From JABMQB01 sp963678235 (GTDB lineage Bacteria > Bacteroidota > Bacteroidia > Bacteroidales > Prolixibacteraceae), in the NCBI GenBank assembly GCA_963678235.1, contig OY782766.1, positions 4,712,001-4,776,000 of the forward strand: 64,000 nt of DNA. Direction: 5' to 3'. Below are positions 1 to 8,058 of the stretch, piece after piece. The first letter of the stretch is position 1. The number at the start of each line of letters is the position of its first letter. Position numbers and translations under genes: made by a program. The notes beneath the pieces were generated by a model, which was not told where the DNA came from, ran no database searches, and was given only the letters and a program-made list of their open reading frames with translations.

Positions 1-2
1 TA

Positions 3-137
3 ATTCATAGTTTAATAAAAACTTATGGCAGAGTTGCATTAACTTGTTATGAAGCATTACCAAAACAATGTCATAGAACCAGAGTAGCAAATGCCGTACA
101 TTCATTAGACTCAGAAATCCCCATAATACATTTATAA
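3..137 (+). CDS. DUF488 family protein, C-terminal fragment (5' end outside window)
   Basis: The first 44 codons of the window are open to a TAA at 135-137. They encode the end of a DUF488-type protein: the segment TCYEALPKQCHRTRVANAV matches the family hallmark C-x-E-x3-x-CHR, a conserved Cys/Glu/Cys-His-Arg cluster near the C-terminus. DUF488 proteins are small cytoplasmic proteins of unsettled function. The stop codon overlaps the start of the next gene by one base (TAATG), so the two are almost certainly translated from one message. The start lies left of the window. The family call rests on one motif. Confidence 0.7.
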   Translation: MHSLIKTYGRVALTCYEALPKQCHRTRVANAVHSLDSEIPIIHL

Positions 138-955
138 TGCCTAAAAGAAAAATCCTCATTACAGTAAAAACTTATCCATCAATTTCATCCAAATACGACG
201 AATTAGTCTGTACCGCTGGAATTGATGAAGATGGAAATTGGGTAAGAATTTATCCAATCCCATTTAGAAAACTAGATTATAATATTCAATATCAAAAATA
301 CCATTGGATAGAAATGGATTTGGTAAAGAATACTCGTGACTTTAGACTAGAAAGTTATCGTCCTGCTAATATCGATTCCGATGATATTATAACTTTTCAT
401 GGCAAAATTGGAACAGAAAATAATTGGGAAGAACGAAAAAAGATTGTATTGAAAAATATTTATACTGACCTGAATTTGCTGATTTCAGAAGCTAAAACTA
501 AAGGGAAATATACCTCATTGGCTATTTTTAAGCCTACAAAATTTATTGATTTCATTTATGAACCTTGTAATCGTGACTGGAATGAAAAACAAAAGGCTGC
601 TCTTTTACAAGGTAAATTATTTGAAGAAAAAAGGAATTTTGAAGTTGTGCGAAAACTTCCCTATAAGTTCAGTTTTGTATTTTCTGATATAAATGGGAAA
701 GTTAGTACTCTTATGAATGAGGATTGGGAGTTAGGTGCACTGTATTGGAATTGTTTGGAAAGACACGACGGAGATGAAAAGGCAGCATGCGAAGATGTCA
801 GAAAAAAATATTGGGATGATTTTGCTAAAACAAAAGATTTGTATTTCTATTTGGGAACAACGATGATACATCATCTTAGAGCGCCAAATCCATTTATAAT
901 AATTGGTACATTTCACCCAAAAATTGAACATCAATTTAAATTGAATTTCGAATAA
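137..955 (+). CDS. Conserved protein of unknown function coupled to DUF488 protein
   Basis: I do not recognise a named domain in this 272-residue soluble protein. It has no signal peptide or membrane segment. The N-terminus (KILITVKTYPSISSKYDELV, then a GIDEDGNWVRIYPIPF block) resembles a conserved protein I recall seeing next to DUF488 genes, but I cannot name a function. The C-terminus is hydrophobic and His-rich (TTMIHHLRAPNPFIIIGTFH). The start ATG overlaps the DUF488 stop codon by one base, implying translational coupling and a shared job. It lies at the edge of an accessory-looking stretch with a toxin-antitoxin module. Confidence 0.75.
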   Translation: MPKRKILITVKTYPSISSKYDELVCTAGIDEDGNWVRIYPIPFRKLDYNIQYQKYHWIEMDLVKNTRDFRLESYRPANIDSDDIITFHGKIGTENNWEERKKIVLKNIYTDLNLLISEAKTKGKYTSLAIFKPTKFIDFIYEPCNRDWNEKQKAALLQGKLFEEKRNFEVVRKLPYKFSFVFSDINGKVSTLMNEDWELGALYWNCLERHDGDEKAACEDVRKKYWDDFAKTKDLYFYLGTTMIHHLRAPNPFIIIGTFHPKIEHQFKLNFE

Positions 956-1003
956 TAAAGAATTTTAAAACTAAACTAATCTGACAAAAATAAAACAACG
1001 AAA

Positions 1004-1136
1004 CGCCAACAAATTGTAAATTGCATTGCGGGGTTCGTGGTGTGTCTTACGCTGGATTCTCGCAACATCGTTCCGTCCTGCCGGACAGGAACGAGCTCCG
1101 AAATCCGCAACGACAACTTACAAGTGACCGTTAGCC
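1004..1136 (+). repeat. attC-like imperfect inverted-repeat element 1
   Basis: About 130 bases that fold on themselves. Outer arms at 1014-1032 (TTGTAAATTGCATTGCGG) and 1105-1123 pair almost completely with a small internal bulge. A second pairing is GGATT (1054-1058) with AATCC (1102-1106). An apical hairpin is TCGTTCC (1068-1074) with GGAACGA (1088-1094). The element is bounded by CGCCAAC (1004-1010) and GTTAGCC (1130-1136), which share the AAC/GTT bases found at integron attC boundaries, although neither matches the classic GTTRRRY core. It sits just 3' of one gene and just before the mazEF promoter. This could be an integron-type recombination site, a MITE-like element, or an unusual terminator. 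Confidence 0.45.
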
Positions 1137-1142
1137 TTAATT

Positions 1143-1171
1143 TTGAAATCCGACAAAATGTTATAACTTTG
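1143..1171 (+). promoter_or_regulatory. Promoter of mazEF
   Basis: TTG (1143-1145), an 18-bp spacer, then TAACTTTG (1164-1171), a perfect match to the Bacteroidota minus-7 consensus TAnnTTTG. Transcription would begin near 1177, about 20 bases before the antitoxin start. This gives the toxin-antitoxin pair its own promoter, as expected for a self-regulated module. Confidence 0.5.
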
Positions 1172-1196
1172 TAATTACACATTTAAAAATTCAATT

Positions 1197-1442
1197 ATGG
1201 AAATTTCAGTTATAAAAATCGGGAATTCAAAGGGTATTAGGTTGAGCAAAACCCTTCTTGATAGGTACAACATCAAAGACACTGTCGATTTAATAATGGA
1301 TAACGGACAGATTATTATAAAACCAATTTCAAAGCCCAGAAAAGGATGGGAAAAAGCTTTTGAAAAAATGGCTAAAAATGGAGATGACAATTTATTGATT
1401 TACGATGTTTTTGACGATGAAAACCTGGAAGAATGGAAATAA
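1197..1442 (+). CDS. mazE: AbrB/MazE-family antitoxin
   Basis: An 81-residue protein whose first 45 residues form an AbrB/MazE/SpoVT swapped-hairpin DNA-binding domain (VIKIGNSKGIRLSKTLLDRY, then a beta strand with IIIKP). The acidic C-terminus (residues 66-79, rich in Asp and Glu) is the part that in MazE proteins wraps and inhibits the toxin. The gene overlaps the following mazF by 10 bases, so both are co-translated. MazE-MazF complexes usually repress their own promoter; a good promoter match lies just upstream. Folded repeat elements flank the pair on both sides. Confidence 0.88.
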   Translation: MEISVIKIGNSKGIRLSKTLLDRYNIKDTVDLIMDNGQIIIKPISKPRKGWEKAFEKMAKNGDDNLLIYDVFDDENLEEWK

Positions 1443-1756
1443 AACAATATCAAATCATTTTAGTCAATCTTGACCCGACAATTGGGAGTGAAATTAAAAA
1501 GACCCGACCTTGTGTGGTAATTTCTCCAAATGAGATGAATAAATATTTGCGGACAGTTGTAATTGCGCCAATGACAACAAGTTCAAAAAAATATCCGACA
1601 AGGGTAAAAGTTAAACATGACAATAAAACCGGCTGGATTGTTTTAGACCAAATCCGGACAATTGACAGGCAAAGAATAATAAAAGTTTTTGGAGAATTAC
1701 AAGATTTTGAAATTCAAGAATTAAAATCGGTTTTAAAAGAAACTTACATTGACTAA
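1433..1756 (+). CDS. mazF: MazF/PemK-type endoribonuclease toxin
   Basis: This 107-residue protein is a full-length PemK/MazF toxin, a ribosome-independent mRNA interferase. Visible family features are the N-terminal strand ending in LVNLDPTIGSEIKKTRPCVV (the conserved DP..G.E..K.RP block), PMTTSS in the central strand, and the GWIVLDQIRTIDRQR segment carrying the conserved Asp-Gln-Arg-Thr-Asp residues. It begins inside the end of mazE. No truncation or missing key residue is apparent, so the toxin looks active. Confidence 0.92.
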   Translation: MEIKQYQIILVNLDPTIGSEIKKTRPCVVISPNEMNKYLRTVVIAPMTTSSKKYPTRVKVKHDNKTGWIVLDQIRTIDRQRIIKVFGELQDFEIQELKSVLKETYID

Positions 1757-1769
1757 AAAAGAAAAAAAC

Positions 1770-1890
1770 TAAGGCTAACACGTGGTATAAGACATGGCTG
1801 GGATTGTGCGGATTCGACTTGTCGAATCTCGTCCCAACCTCAGTTTTGGTCGGATTGACTAGGCTCATTTCATACCAACACGACTTCGTT
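1770..1890 (+). repeat. attC-like imperfect inverted-repeat element 2
   Basis: This starts 14 bases after mazF. GGCTAAC (1773-1779) is followed by an arm (1779-1797) that pairs imperfectly with CATTTCATACCAACACG at 1866-1882. A middle pair is TGGGA (1799-1803) with TCCCA (1832-1836). The apical hairpin is perfect: GATTCGAC (1811-1818), TT, GTCGAATC (1821-1828). TAAGGCTAAC (1770-1779) is the exact reverse complement of GTTAGCCTTA (1130-1139) at the end of element 1, so mazEF is framed by a 10-bp perfect inverted repeat. The size and architecture resemble an integron attC site; the core bases are not canonical. Confidence 0.45.
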
Positions 1891-1943
1891 CACAACTAAT
1901 CAACACAACTCACAAACAAATTCAAACATTAAAAATATCAACC

Positions 1944-2699
1944 ATGAGAAAACCAAAAATTGTTAACCTTTTTATTTTAATTGGATTATCGCTACTCATT
2001 GTATCCAGCTGCTCAAAAGAAAATGAAGAAGAATTAAAATTTGTCCCGGAATTAGGTGCTACAGAAGTAAGTTCTGTTACTTCCAGCACAGTAAGCCTTA
2101 GCGGTACTGTGACCGACAATGGGAACGATGAAGTATTGGAACGGGGTGTATGTTGGGACACTTCTTTAGAACCAACTGTTTTGAAAAACAAAGTGATAGA
2201 TGGTCAGGGAGTAGGAAACTTCAATTGTACGATCGATAATTTAAATCCAAACACCCAATATTACATCAGGGCATATGCCATAAATAGTACCGGAATTGCA
2301 TACGATTCGGTAATCGGAATAAAAACCCTTCCTGATAATGTGGAAAACCTAACGGATGCAATTAACATTGTCTGCGCAACTCCAACAACAAATTTAACAG
2401 GCGGACAGACCTATTCTTTTGAAGTCACGGTTATGTATAAATTAAGTTCCCTTCAAACTGGAACGATAATGATTGGATTCAATAATATAGATAATTACAA
2501 TTCTTCCAGAATAATTTCGGATGCAAAAGAAAACGTCAGTCAGGGCAATGGCCAACATACATTTGTGGTGACTGCAACTGCCAAGGATTGGGGCTCGGAA
2601 GGTGATTTTGCAGCATATGTGAATTTGTCGGAGGATCCATTACCAGAAACCTGGACTCCACTCACAAATGACAGGTTCATTCTGATTCCGCAAAAATAA
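1944..2699 (+). CDS. Lipoprotein with fibronectin-III-like domain
   Basis: A 251-residue secreted lipoprotein. A hydrophobic signal (residues 8-22) ends in a lipobox-like VSSC with the lipidated Cys at about residue 23. Residues 35-130 are a fibronectin-III-like beta domain of the type common in Bacteroidota surface proteins (GVCWDTSLEPTV, then TQYYIRAYAINSTGIAY). The C-terminal half is beta-rich and not recognised. The likely location is the outer membrane, with a binding or structural role. It stands alone, with 53 bases to the preceding folded element and 127 to the next gene. Confidence 0.7.
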   Translation: MRKPKIVNLFILIGLSLLIVSSCSKENEEELKFVPELGATEVSSVTSSTVSLSGTVTDNGNDEVLERGVCWDTSLEPTVLKNKVIDGQGVGNFNCTIDNLNPNTQYYIRAYAINSTGIAYDSVIGIKTLPDNVENLTDAINIVCATPTTNLTGGQTYSFEVTVMYKLSSLQTGTIMIGFNNIDNYNSSRIISDAKENVSQGNGQHTFVVTATAKDWGSEGDFAAYVNLSEDPLPETWTPLTNDRFILIPQK

Positions 2700-2826
2700 T
2701 AGCATAGAAATAAAAATTCTATTATTTAACATTTGCTCATAGTTCTCTTCTTCCAGAATATTCTCCAGTTCGAAAACAATGATCCCTGGTTTGTGTTTAT
2801 TTCCATAAAACAGATTCGCTTTTAGT

Positions 2827-3537
2827 ATGGAAAACAAGAAGAAAAAATTTGGAATTATTGCAGGTGTTTCGCTAATTGTTATGGCGATTGCCGCGGGATT
2901 TTCTTTTGGGTACGTGCATAACAGCCTTGTTGTTGATTCCCCGGAGATCACTTTACAAAACTTAATCGCGAATAAATCCCTGTATTGTGCAGAATTGCTA
3001 GGGTGGACGGTGATTTTTGTTACTGATCTGATAGTGGCAATTTCCCTATACCATTTTTTTCAGGACACCGATAAGCGGCTATCGAAAATTACAGCCGTCA
3101 TCCGAATTGTTTACAGCCTGGTATTGGGAATTGCAATTTTCCACCTGTTCAAAATAGTCCCAAATTTGAGCGTTGGAAATGATGTGTCATTAGACCTAAG
3201 GGAAATTGAAACCGCTTTCCATTTTCAGCAGTTTGAACGGTTTTGGTCGTTTGGGTTAATCGTATTTGGCTTTCATTTGCTTGGTTTAGGCTACTTGTCG
3301 TTTAAATCAAAATTGGTGCATTTGCTTTTAGGTAGCTTGTTGTATTTTGGAGGTTTCGCTTATGTGTTTATACACGCTGCCCGACAGTTAAAGCTTTTCG
3401 ATTACACGCTGATTAGCACCATTGAAGCGGTACTTGCCCTGCCCATGGCGCTTGCTGAAATCCTTTTGGCTTTCTGGTTGATCTATTTTGGAATCAGGAA
3501 AACTCGCGTAGAAACAATGCAAAAAAAACAACGCTGA
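2827..3537 (+). CDS. DUF4386 domain-containing membrane protein
   Basis: A 236-residue integral membrane protein with about six hydrophobic helices (near residues 8-28, 55-76, 88-108, 135-155, 160-182, 200-222). The pattern, including the ELLGWTVIFVTDLIVAISLY and FKIVP segments, matches the DUF4386 family, for which no biochemical role is established. Its TGA overlaps the ATG of the following serine hydrolase by one base (TGATG), so both are translationally coupled. A short inverted repeat (ATAGAA/TTCTAT, about 2703-2721) in the gap upstream probably ends the previous transcript. Confidence 0.75.
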   Translation: MENKKKKFGIIAGVSLIVMAIAAGFSFGYVHNSLVVDSPEITLQNLIANKSLYCAELLGWTVIFVTDLIVAISLYHFFQDTDKRLSKITAVIRIVYSLVLGIAIFHLFKIVPNLSVGNDVSLDLREIETAFHFQQFERFWSFGLIVFGFHLLGLGYLSFKSKLVHLLLGSLLYFGGFAYVFIHAARQLKLFDYTLISTIEAVLALPMALAEILLAFWLIYFGIRKTRVETMQKKQR

Positions 3538-4781
3538 TGAAACGCGCAATCAAAATTATCCTACTTACTCCTTTAATTGTACTGATCTTATTCATTCTTG
3601 TGTTATCTATCCGCTTTTCCCCAGTATATGTGTATCGGTTGATTATGCAAAATGTGCCCGATGTTTACGATTATCAACTTTACGAAAACAGAACGGTTCA
3701 AGGTTCGGATAGTGCTTTTCAGTTTTATGAAGCGCCCCAGGAAGCTTTTGTGGAATCCTTATTTAATGATCGGGTGGAGCAATCGGGATTTAATGATTTT
3801 AACGAGTGGGCAGAAAAATCGCAAACCACAGCCCTGATTTTTATCCGTAAGGATACTATTTTGTACGAAAAATATTTCAATGGCTTTCAGCGTGATTCTT
3901 ATTTCCATTCACAATCGATGGCAAAATCGTTTATTTCATTTTTAATTGGGGCAGCTATCGACGATGGTTCTATTTCAGATATTGATGATCCGATGACAAA
4001 ATACATTCCCGAGCTGCAAAAAAGAGATGCGCGATTCGAAAAAATAACCATCAGGCATTTGCTGGAAATGCGTTCAGGGCTTGCCTACAATACCGATTTT
4101 ATTCCAGGGATCTACATACACGCACCTTGGCACGATGAGGCAGTGGGGTATTACCATCCGAATGTGCGAAAGTTATTGCTTAAAAAAGTAAAAGTGGCAG
4201 GGGAGCCTGGAGGAACTTTTCAATACTGCAATTACAATACAAGTTATTTGGGTTTGATTATTGAAAGAGCAACGCACAAAACCGTTTCGGAATATTTGGA
4301 AGAAACCTTATGGTCGAGAATTATGGAATACGATGCCCTGTTTTCTGTGGATAGTAAGAAGTCGGGATTTGAATATATGCCCAGCCGCTTAATTGCACGG
4401 GCAATTGATTATGCCAGGTTCGGACGGTTATTTCTTTATGATGGAAATTGGAATGGGGATCAGGTCATATCGAAAGATTGGGCTTTGGAATCGACCAGTG
4501 AAGATAAAAATATACCGCGAGAAATCTACCCCGAATGGTTTTGGGATGGCTGTAAAAGAGTGTATTATAAGTACCAGTGGTGGGGACACACAAATTGCGA
4601 TACCACGTTTCAGTTTGCCGCGTCAGGCAATCTTGGGCAAAATATTTATGTTCTTCCTGACCAGGAAATTATTATCGTTCATTGTGGCAATTCCTTGGAA
4701 CATTATGGCGATTTTGATTTATGGCATATTGCCGAACAATTAAAAACAAATCGGATAAAAACCATACCAAGTCAAAATTAG
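3537..4781 (+). CDS. Serine hydrolase of the class C beta-lactamase / penicillin-binding protein family
   Basis: A 414-residue protein with an N-terminal membrane anchor or signal (residues 7-28) and a beta-lactamase-fold domain from about residue 95. The nucleophile motif S-x-x-K is SMAK in HSQSMAKSFISFLIG. The second motif Y-x-N is present as YCN (or YNT) in YCNYNTSYLG. The third motif is HTN in WWGHTN, in place of the KTG of true beta-lactamases, which suggests an esterase or peptidase rather than an antibiotic-degrading enzyme. The predicted location is periplasmic. It is coupled to the preceding DUF4386 gene. Confidence 0.85.
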   Translation: MKRAIKIILLTPLIVLILFILVLSIRFSPVYVYRLIMQNVPDVYDYQLYENRTVQGSDSAFQFYEAPQEAFVESLFNDRVEQSGFNDFNEWAEKSQTTALIFIRKDTILYEKYFNGFQRDSYFHSQSMAKSFISFLIGAAIDDGSISDIDDPMTKYIPELQKRDARFEKITIRHLLEMRSGLAYNTDFIPGIYIHAPWHDEAVGYYHPNVRKLLLKKVKVAGEPGGTFQYCNYNTSYLGLIIERATHKTVSEYLEETLWSRIMEYDALFSVDSKKSGFEYMPSRLIARAIDYARFGRLFLYDGNWNGDQVISKDWALESTSEDKNIPREIYPEWFWDGCKRVYYKYQWWGHTNCDTTFQFAASGNLGQNIYVLPDQEIIIVHCGNSLEHYGDFDLWHIAEQLKTNRIKTIPSQN

Positions 4782-4880
4782 TTTCAAAAAAGTCTTAAAT
4801 TCTTCAAAACTTATGTAGATAGTGATTTGCTAAAACTTTCTCAAAAGTGCCTATGTAAATTGAATTTTGTCCGATATATT

Positions 4881-4932
4881 GTTAACTTGTCGCTTCGTTG
4901 AAACCTTGATGAACGAAGGTGGAACACGTTAA
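4881..4932 (+). terminator. Hairpin after serine hydrolase gene (terminator or small attC-like element)
   Basis: CTTCGTT (4893-4899) pairs with AACGAAG (4912-4918), and the outer TTAAC (4882-4886) pairs with GTTAA (4928-4932), with an asymmetric bulge between. A T-rich run follows (ATTTTTCTTT). A terminator is the simpler reading, but the AAC/GTT boundary and asymmetric stem echo the two elements around mazEF. Confidence 0.4.
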
Positions 4933-4972
4933 TTTTTCTTTATAACCGGATGTGTTTTATTAAGCAATAAAC

Positions 4973-5944
4973 ATGAAAAATACAATCCTATTTAAGCATT
5001 TAGAGCGGTCTTTAGATGGTCAAAACCAATGGTGGAAATATTTATTGGTATTGCTATTAGGCTTTTTAGTCGGGCAATTATTGGGCTCTATCCCATTGGT
5101 AGCAGTTTTTGTAATTGTTGCCATAAAAAATGGTGGGGTAGATGTGGATCCGGCAAATATGATGAATTTCGAAGCCTGGGGAATTGATTCAAACCTCGGA
5201 TTGTTCTTAATGGTTATCCCGTTTATTGTAAGCCTGTTTTTTATTATCCTTTTGGTAAAGGCTTTTCACCAAAGAACCTATAACGAAGTAATTAACGGAA
5301 GGTCAAAAATTCGCTGGAAACGGATGTTTGGGGCATTTGCCGTTTGGGCTGTACTTTCCACCGTATTATTTGTACTTGATTTGTTGATCGATCCCGATAA
5401 TTTTAAACTTCAATTTGAATTGGCATCTTTCCTGCCTTTGGTATTCGTGTGTTTTCTATTTATTCCGCTTCAGGCTGCTACCGAAGAATTTGTTTTTCGT
5501 GGGTACCTTGCCCAGGGTTTTGCCGGGTGGACAAAAAACAGGATCGTTGCGATCCTTGTCCCTTCTGTGTTTTTTGCATTGTTGCATTATGCAAATCCGG
5601 AAGTAAAGGAATTTGGTTTTTGGCTCACCATGCCCCAGTATTTTTTGTTTGGGGTGTTTTTCGCCCTTATCAGTGTTCTCGACGATGGAATTGAAATTGC
5701 CATTGGATTGCACGCTGCAAACAATGTATTTTCCGGAATATTGGTGACGCATAAATCATCGGTTTTGCAAACCAGTGCATTGTACGAACAACTGGAAATG
5801 GACCCGATGCGCGACTTTATTGCATTGTTTATTATTTGTGCCCTGGTGCTTATTGCATTTGCCCGATATTACAAATGGGATTTTTCGGTATTGACCAGAA
5901 AAGTGAAATTGGAACAGCCTCTTCAGGAAGCAACAGAAGTATAG
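4973..5944 (+). CDS. CPBP-family intramembrane glutamic endopeptidase
   Basis: A 323-residue polytopic membrane protein of the CPBP (Abi/CAAX protease-like) family. Catalytic motif 1 is EEFVFRG (E-E-x3-R) near residue 167, motif 2 is FALLHYAN near residue 203, and motif 3 is the H-x3-N in GLHAANN near residue 249. All expected catalytic Glu, Arg and His residues are present, so it should be active; substrates of bacterial members are mostly unknown. It has about eight hydrophobic helices. It converges with the next gene with no bases between the two stop codons. Confidence 0.88.
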   Translation: MKNTILFKHLERSLDGQNQWWKYLLVLLLGFLVGQLLGSIPLVAVFVIVAIKNGGVDVDPANMMNFEAWGIDSNLGLFLMVIPFIVSLFFIILLVKAFHQRTYNEVINGRSKIRWKRMFGAFAVWAVLSTVLFVLDLLIDPDNFKLQFELASFLPLVFVCFLFIPLQAATEEFVFRGYLAQGFAGWTKNRIVAILVPSVFFALLHYANPEVKEFGFWLTMPQYFLFGVFFALISVLDDGIEIAIGLHAANNVFSGILVTHKSSVLQTSALYEQLEMDPMRDFIALFIICALVLIAFARYYKWDFSVLTRKVKLEQPLQEATEV

Positions 5945-6835
5945 TTATTTCGAAAGTAACCGGTTAATTTCCAGGACAAAATTCCGGATGTTTAAATCGC
6001 TTGCAAACAACACCCCTTTTTGATTCATAAAGTTGGATCCGGGTTTATTTAAGTGTAGCGCTTCTCCATGGAAATCGGAAACATAAACCCCAGCTTCTTT
6101 CACAATGCAAGTAGTAGCTGCAAAATCCCATAAACTGCCACCGCCTTTTTGTTTTTTGGGGAATTTAAAATAACACGCCGGGGCATTATCCATTACCCAA
6201 CAGGCATTTAAAACTGCTCCGGCATGGGCAATAATACGAACATTTTTTAATCCGTTCTGTTCCGCGTACTGCTGAAATTTACTTTTAACCTGTGCAAATT
6301 TTGGATGTTTTTTAAAACTTTTATCGATAAATAAAGTGAACTCAAATGCTTTTTCCGGGGATAAGTCCGGTGTCCACATCTTATTGTTTTTGTAGGCACC
6401 ATTACCATTTATGGCATGGTAAAGTGTTTTGGTTGACGGATCGTAAACAACGCCAAGTTGGCTTTCACCGTCTTTTGAAACCAGGGCGATGGAAACGGCA
6501 AACCCCTGAGTTCCTTCAATAAAAGCAAGTGTACCATCCATTGGGTCAACACACCAGAAATAATCTTTTTCCAATCGGCTGTTATCGTCCGGACTTTCCT
6601 CGGTTAATAGGGCAAGGTCATACTTCGCCATGCTTTCACGAAGTTCGTTTACAATGATTGCCTGGCTTTTTACATCAACTTCGGTAACCACCTGCGAAGC
6701 TACGCTATCGCCACCTGCCTTGTTTTGAACTGCGATATTTGTATTTGCATACGAAGCAATAATGTTTCCCGCTTTTTGGGCAGCATTAATGGCAATTTTG
6801 CACAAGTCCTCCAAATCTTTCAAACTTAGTTTCAT
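5945..6835 (-). CDS. Inositol monophosphatase family protein
   Basis: This is an FIG/inositol-monophosphatase-fold phosphatase of 296 residues when read from the ATG at 6835. I chose that start because it overlaps the upstream stop codon in the arrangement ATGA and begins a normal family N-terminus; a longer frame exists upstream. Mg2+ site motifs are visible: TEESPDD, then WCVDPMDGTLAFIEG (the DPxDGT signature), and SLWDFAATTCIVKEAG (WD-x-A-EAG). Possible substrates are inositol phosphates, 3'-phosphoadenosine 5'-phosphate or related sugars. Coupling to a small-molecule kinase suggests the pair acts on one metabolite. Confidence 0.85.
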   Translation of the reverse strand: MKLSLKDLEDLCKIAINAAQKAGNIIASYANTNIAVQNKAGGDSVASQVVTEVDVKSQAIIVNELRESMAKYDLALLTEESPDDNSRLEKDYFWCVDPMDGTLAFIEGTQGFAVSIALVSKDGESQLGVVYDPSTKTLYHAINGNGAYKNNKMWTPDLSPEKAFEFTLFIDKSFKKHPKFAQVKSKFQQYAEQNGLKNVRIIAHAGAVLNACWVMDNAPACYFKFPKKQKGGGSLWDFAATTCIVKEAGVYVSDFHGEALHLNKPGSNFMNQKGVLFASDLNIRNFVLEINRLLSK

Positions 6836-7818
6836 TTTTGTTGGATTGAGTGGATTACTTTTTGGGTGACTTTTTCGCTGTAGGAATTGATTTTCCAATG
6901 TCCCGGTGACCATCCTTTTAAAAACCGATGGAAATCTGCCCAGGCAAAGTGATAAAGCCCTCTCCAATTGTTTTCTAACGCATCAAAATCGATCCCGCTT
7001 TTTGTACTCGACAAGGCACTTTTTAGTTTCTCAAAATAGAAATCGAGGATTTTTACTTCATAACGTTCGCTTTCGTTTTCGTTCATACAGCTGCCTGTAA
7101 AATATGCAAGATCTTTCATGCCGCAACCTCCGCCAACGTATTGAAAATCTACTGCGGCAACTCTATGTCCCGTATCCGAAAAGCAAAAATTTGCCAGCTT
7201 TGCATCACCATGAACAAAGGTCTGGAATGGGCTTTCGCTTAATTTTTGATCAATCGCTGCTGCTGCAGATTTCAGTTGAAAATCGGTCAGTTCTTCCAAT
7301 TCTTCTGGGCGTGTTTCCAGGTGCCAATAAGTTCCGGTTTCCCATAATCCTTCTGGTTTTTGGTGTAGAAAAGTTGCATGGAAATTCGCCAGCCAGCTGA
7401 TGCAGGTTTCTACTTCATTCCAGCCAATAGAAGTGTGGCGTTTCGAAAATCCGCTATCGTCCAAATCTTCCAAAACCATGAGCACCTCGTTTTCTGTTGC
7501 TTCCAATGCCAGGCACTTTGGAACCCGGCAATCCGTTCCACATTTTGCCGACCATGTTTTATACCATTCAGTTTCTATTTGGTAGGACTTTAATTTTCGT
7601 TGGTGCGACAAGTCGGTATTCCATCCACGGGGATGATTGCCATGGTTAAGCTTCACATGTTTTACAACGACACTTTGTAAATGCGAACCTTTTAAGCCCA
7701 TCCGCACAATTTCGCCATAACCACTCCATAAATTCTGTATGACTTCAATTTCGAACGCTTCTTTAGCCCCTGTAGCTTTTAATATAATTTCCTGAAAATG
7801 TTTATTCATTGTCTTCAA
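6832..7818 (-). CDS. Aminoglycoside phosphotransferase / EcKinase-like small-molecule kinase
   Basis: A 328-residue kinase-fold protein. The catalytic loop is VHGDAKLANF (HGD-x4-N) and the metal-binding Asp follows in AAVDFQYVG; LMVLEDLDDSGF is a hinge-like segment. This is the phosphotransferase-family pattern shared by choline, homoserine, fructosamine and ecdysteroid-type kinases. The CGMKDLAYF tail resembles EcKinase-like members. The substrate cannot be read from the sequence. An alternative ATG lies three codons in (7809). The stop codon overlaps the start of the inositol-monophosphatase gene by four bases, giving a kinase-phosphatase operon. Confidence 0.78.
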   Translation of the reverse strand: MKTMNKHFQEIILKATGAKEAFEIEVIQNLWSGYGEIVRMGLKGSHLQSVVVKHVKLNHGNHPRGWNTDLSHQRKLKSYQIETEWYKTWSAKCGTDCRVPKCLALEATENEVLMVLEDLDDSGFSKRHTSIGWNEVETCISWLANFHATFLHQKPEGLWETGTYWHLETRPEELEELTDFQLKSAAAAIDQKLSESPFQTFVHGDAKLANFCFSDTGHRVAAVDFQYVGGGCGMKDLAYFTGSCMNENESERYEVKILDFYFEKLKSALSSTKSGIDFDALENNWRGLYHFAWADFHRFLKGWSPGHWKINSYSEKVTQKVIHSIQQK

Positions 7819-8058
7819 AAATCCAGGTGCAAAAATAGGATTTAATCGCTAACTATTGCCTGGGAAAATACTTTGTTAAGAAAACGAAGATAACTTATGA
7901 AAGGTTTTTGGGAATAAAATCGGGGATGTAGAAATGCAGTTAAAAACTATCCGAGCGTGGCTTACTTCGAAATATATTCAATTATCTTAAAAATTATGAT
8001 AAATGTAGTTTTATTCTTTATCGTAATTCATAAGCTTTACAACAAATATTACTATACC

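Noticed and set aside
976..1182. 68-codon minus-strand ORF
   Set aside because: It overlaps the folded element between genes, has no family resemblance, and is explained by the inverted repeat sequence.
3537..4781. True class C beta-lactamase (antibiotic resistance gene)
   Set aside because: The third motif is HTN and not KTG, and the protein has a membrane anchor and long N-terminal region; a general serine hydrolase is the safer call.
5456..5752. 98-codon minus-strand ORF inside the CPBP protease gene
   Set aside because: It is antisense to conserved catalytic motifs of a well-supported gene; a shadow frame.
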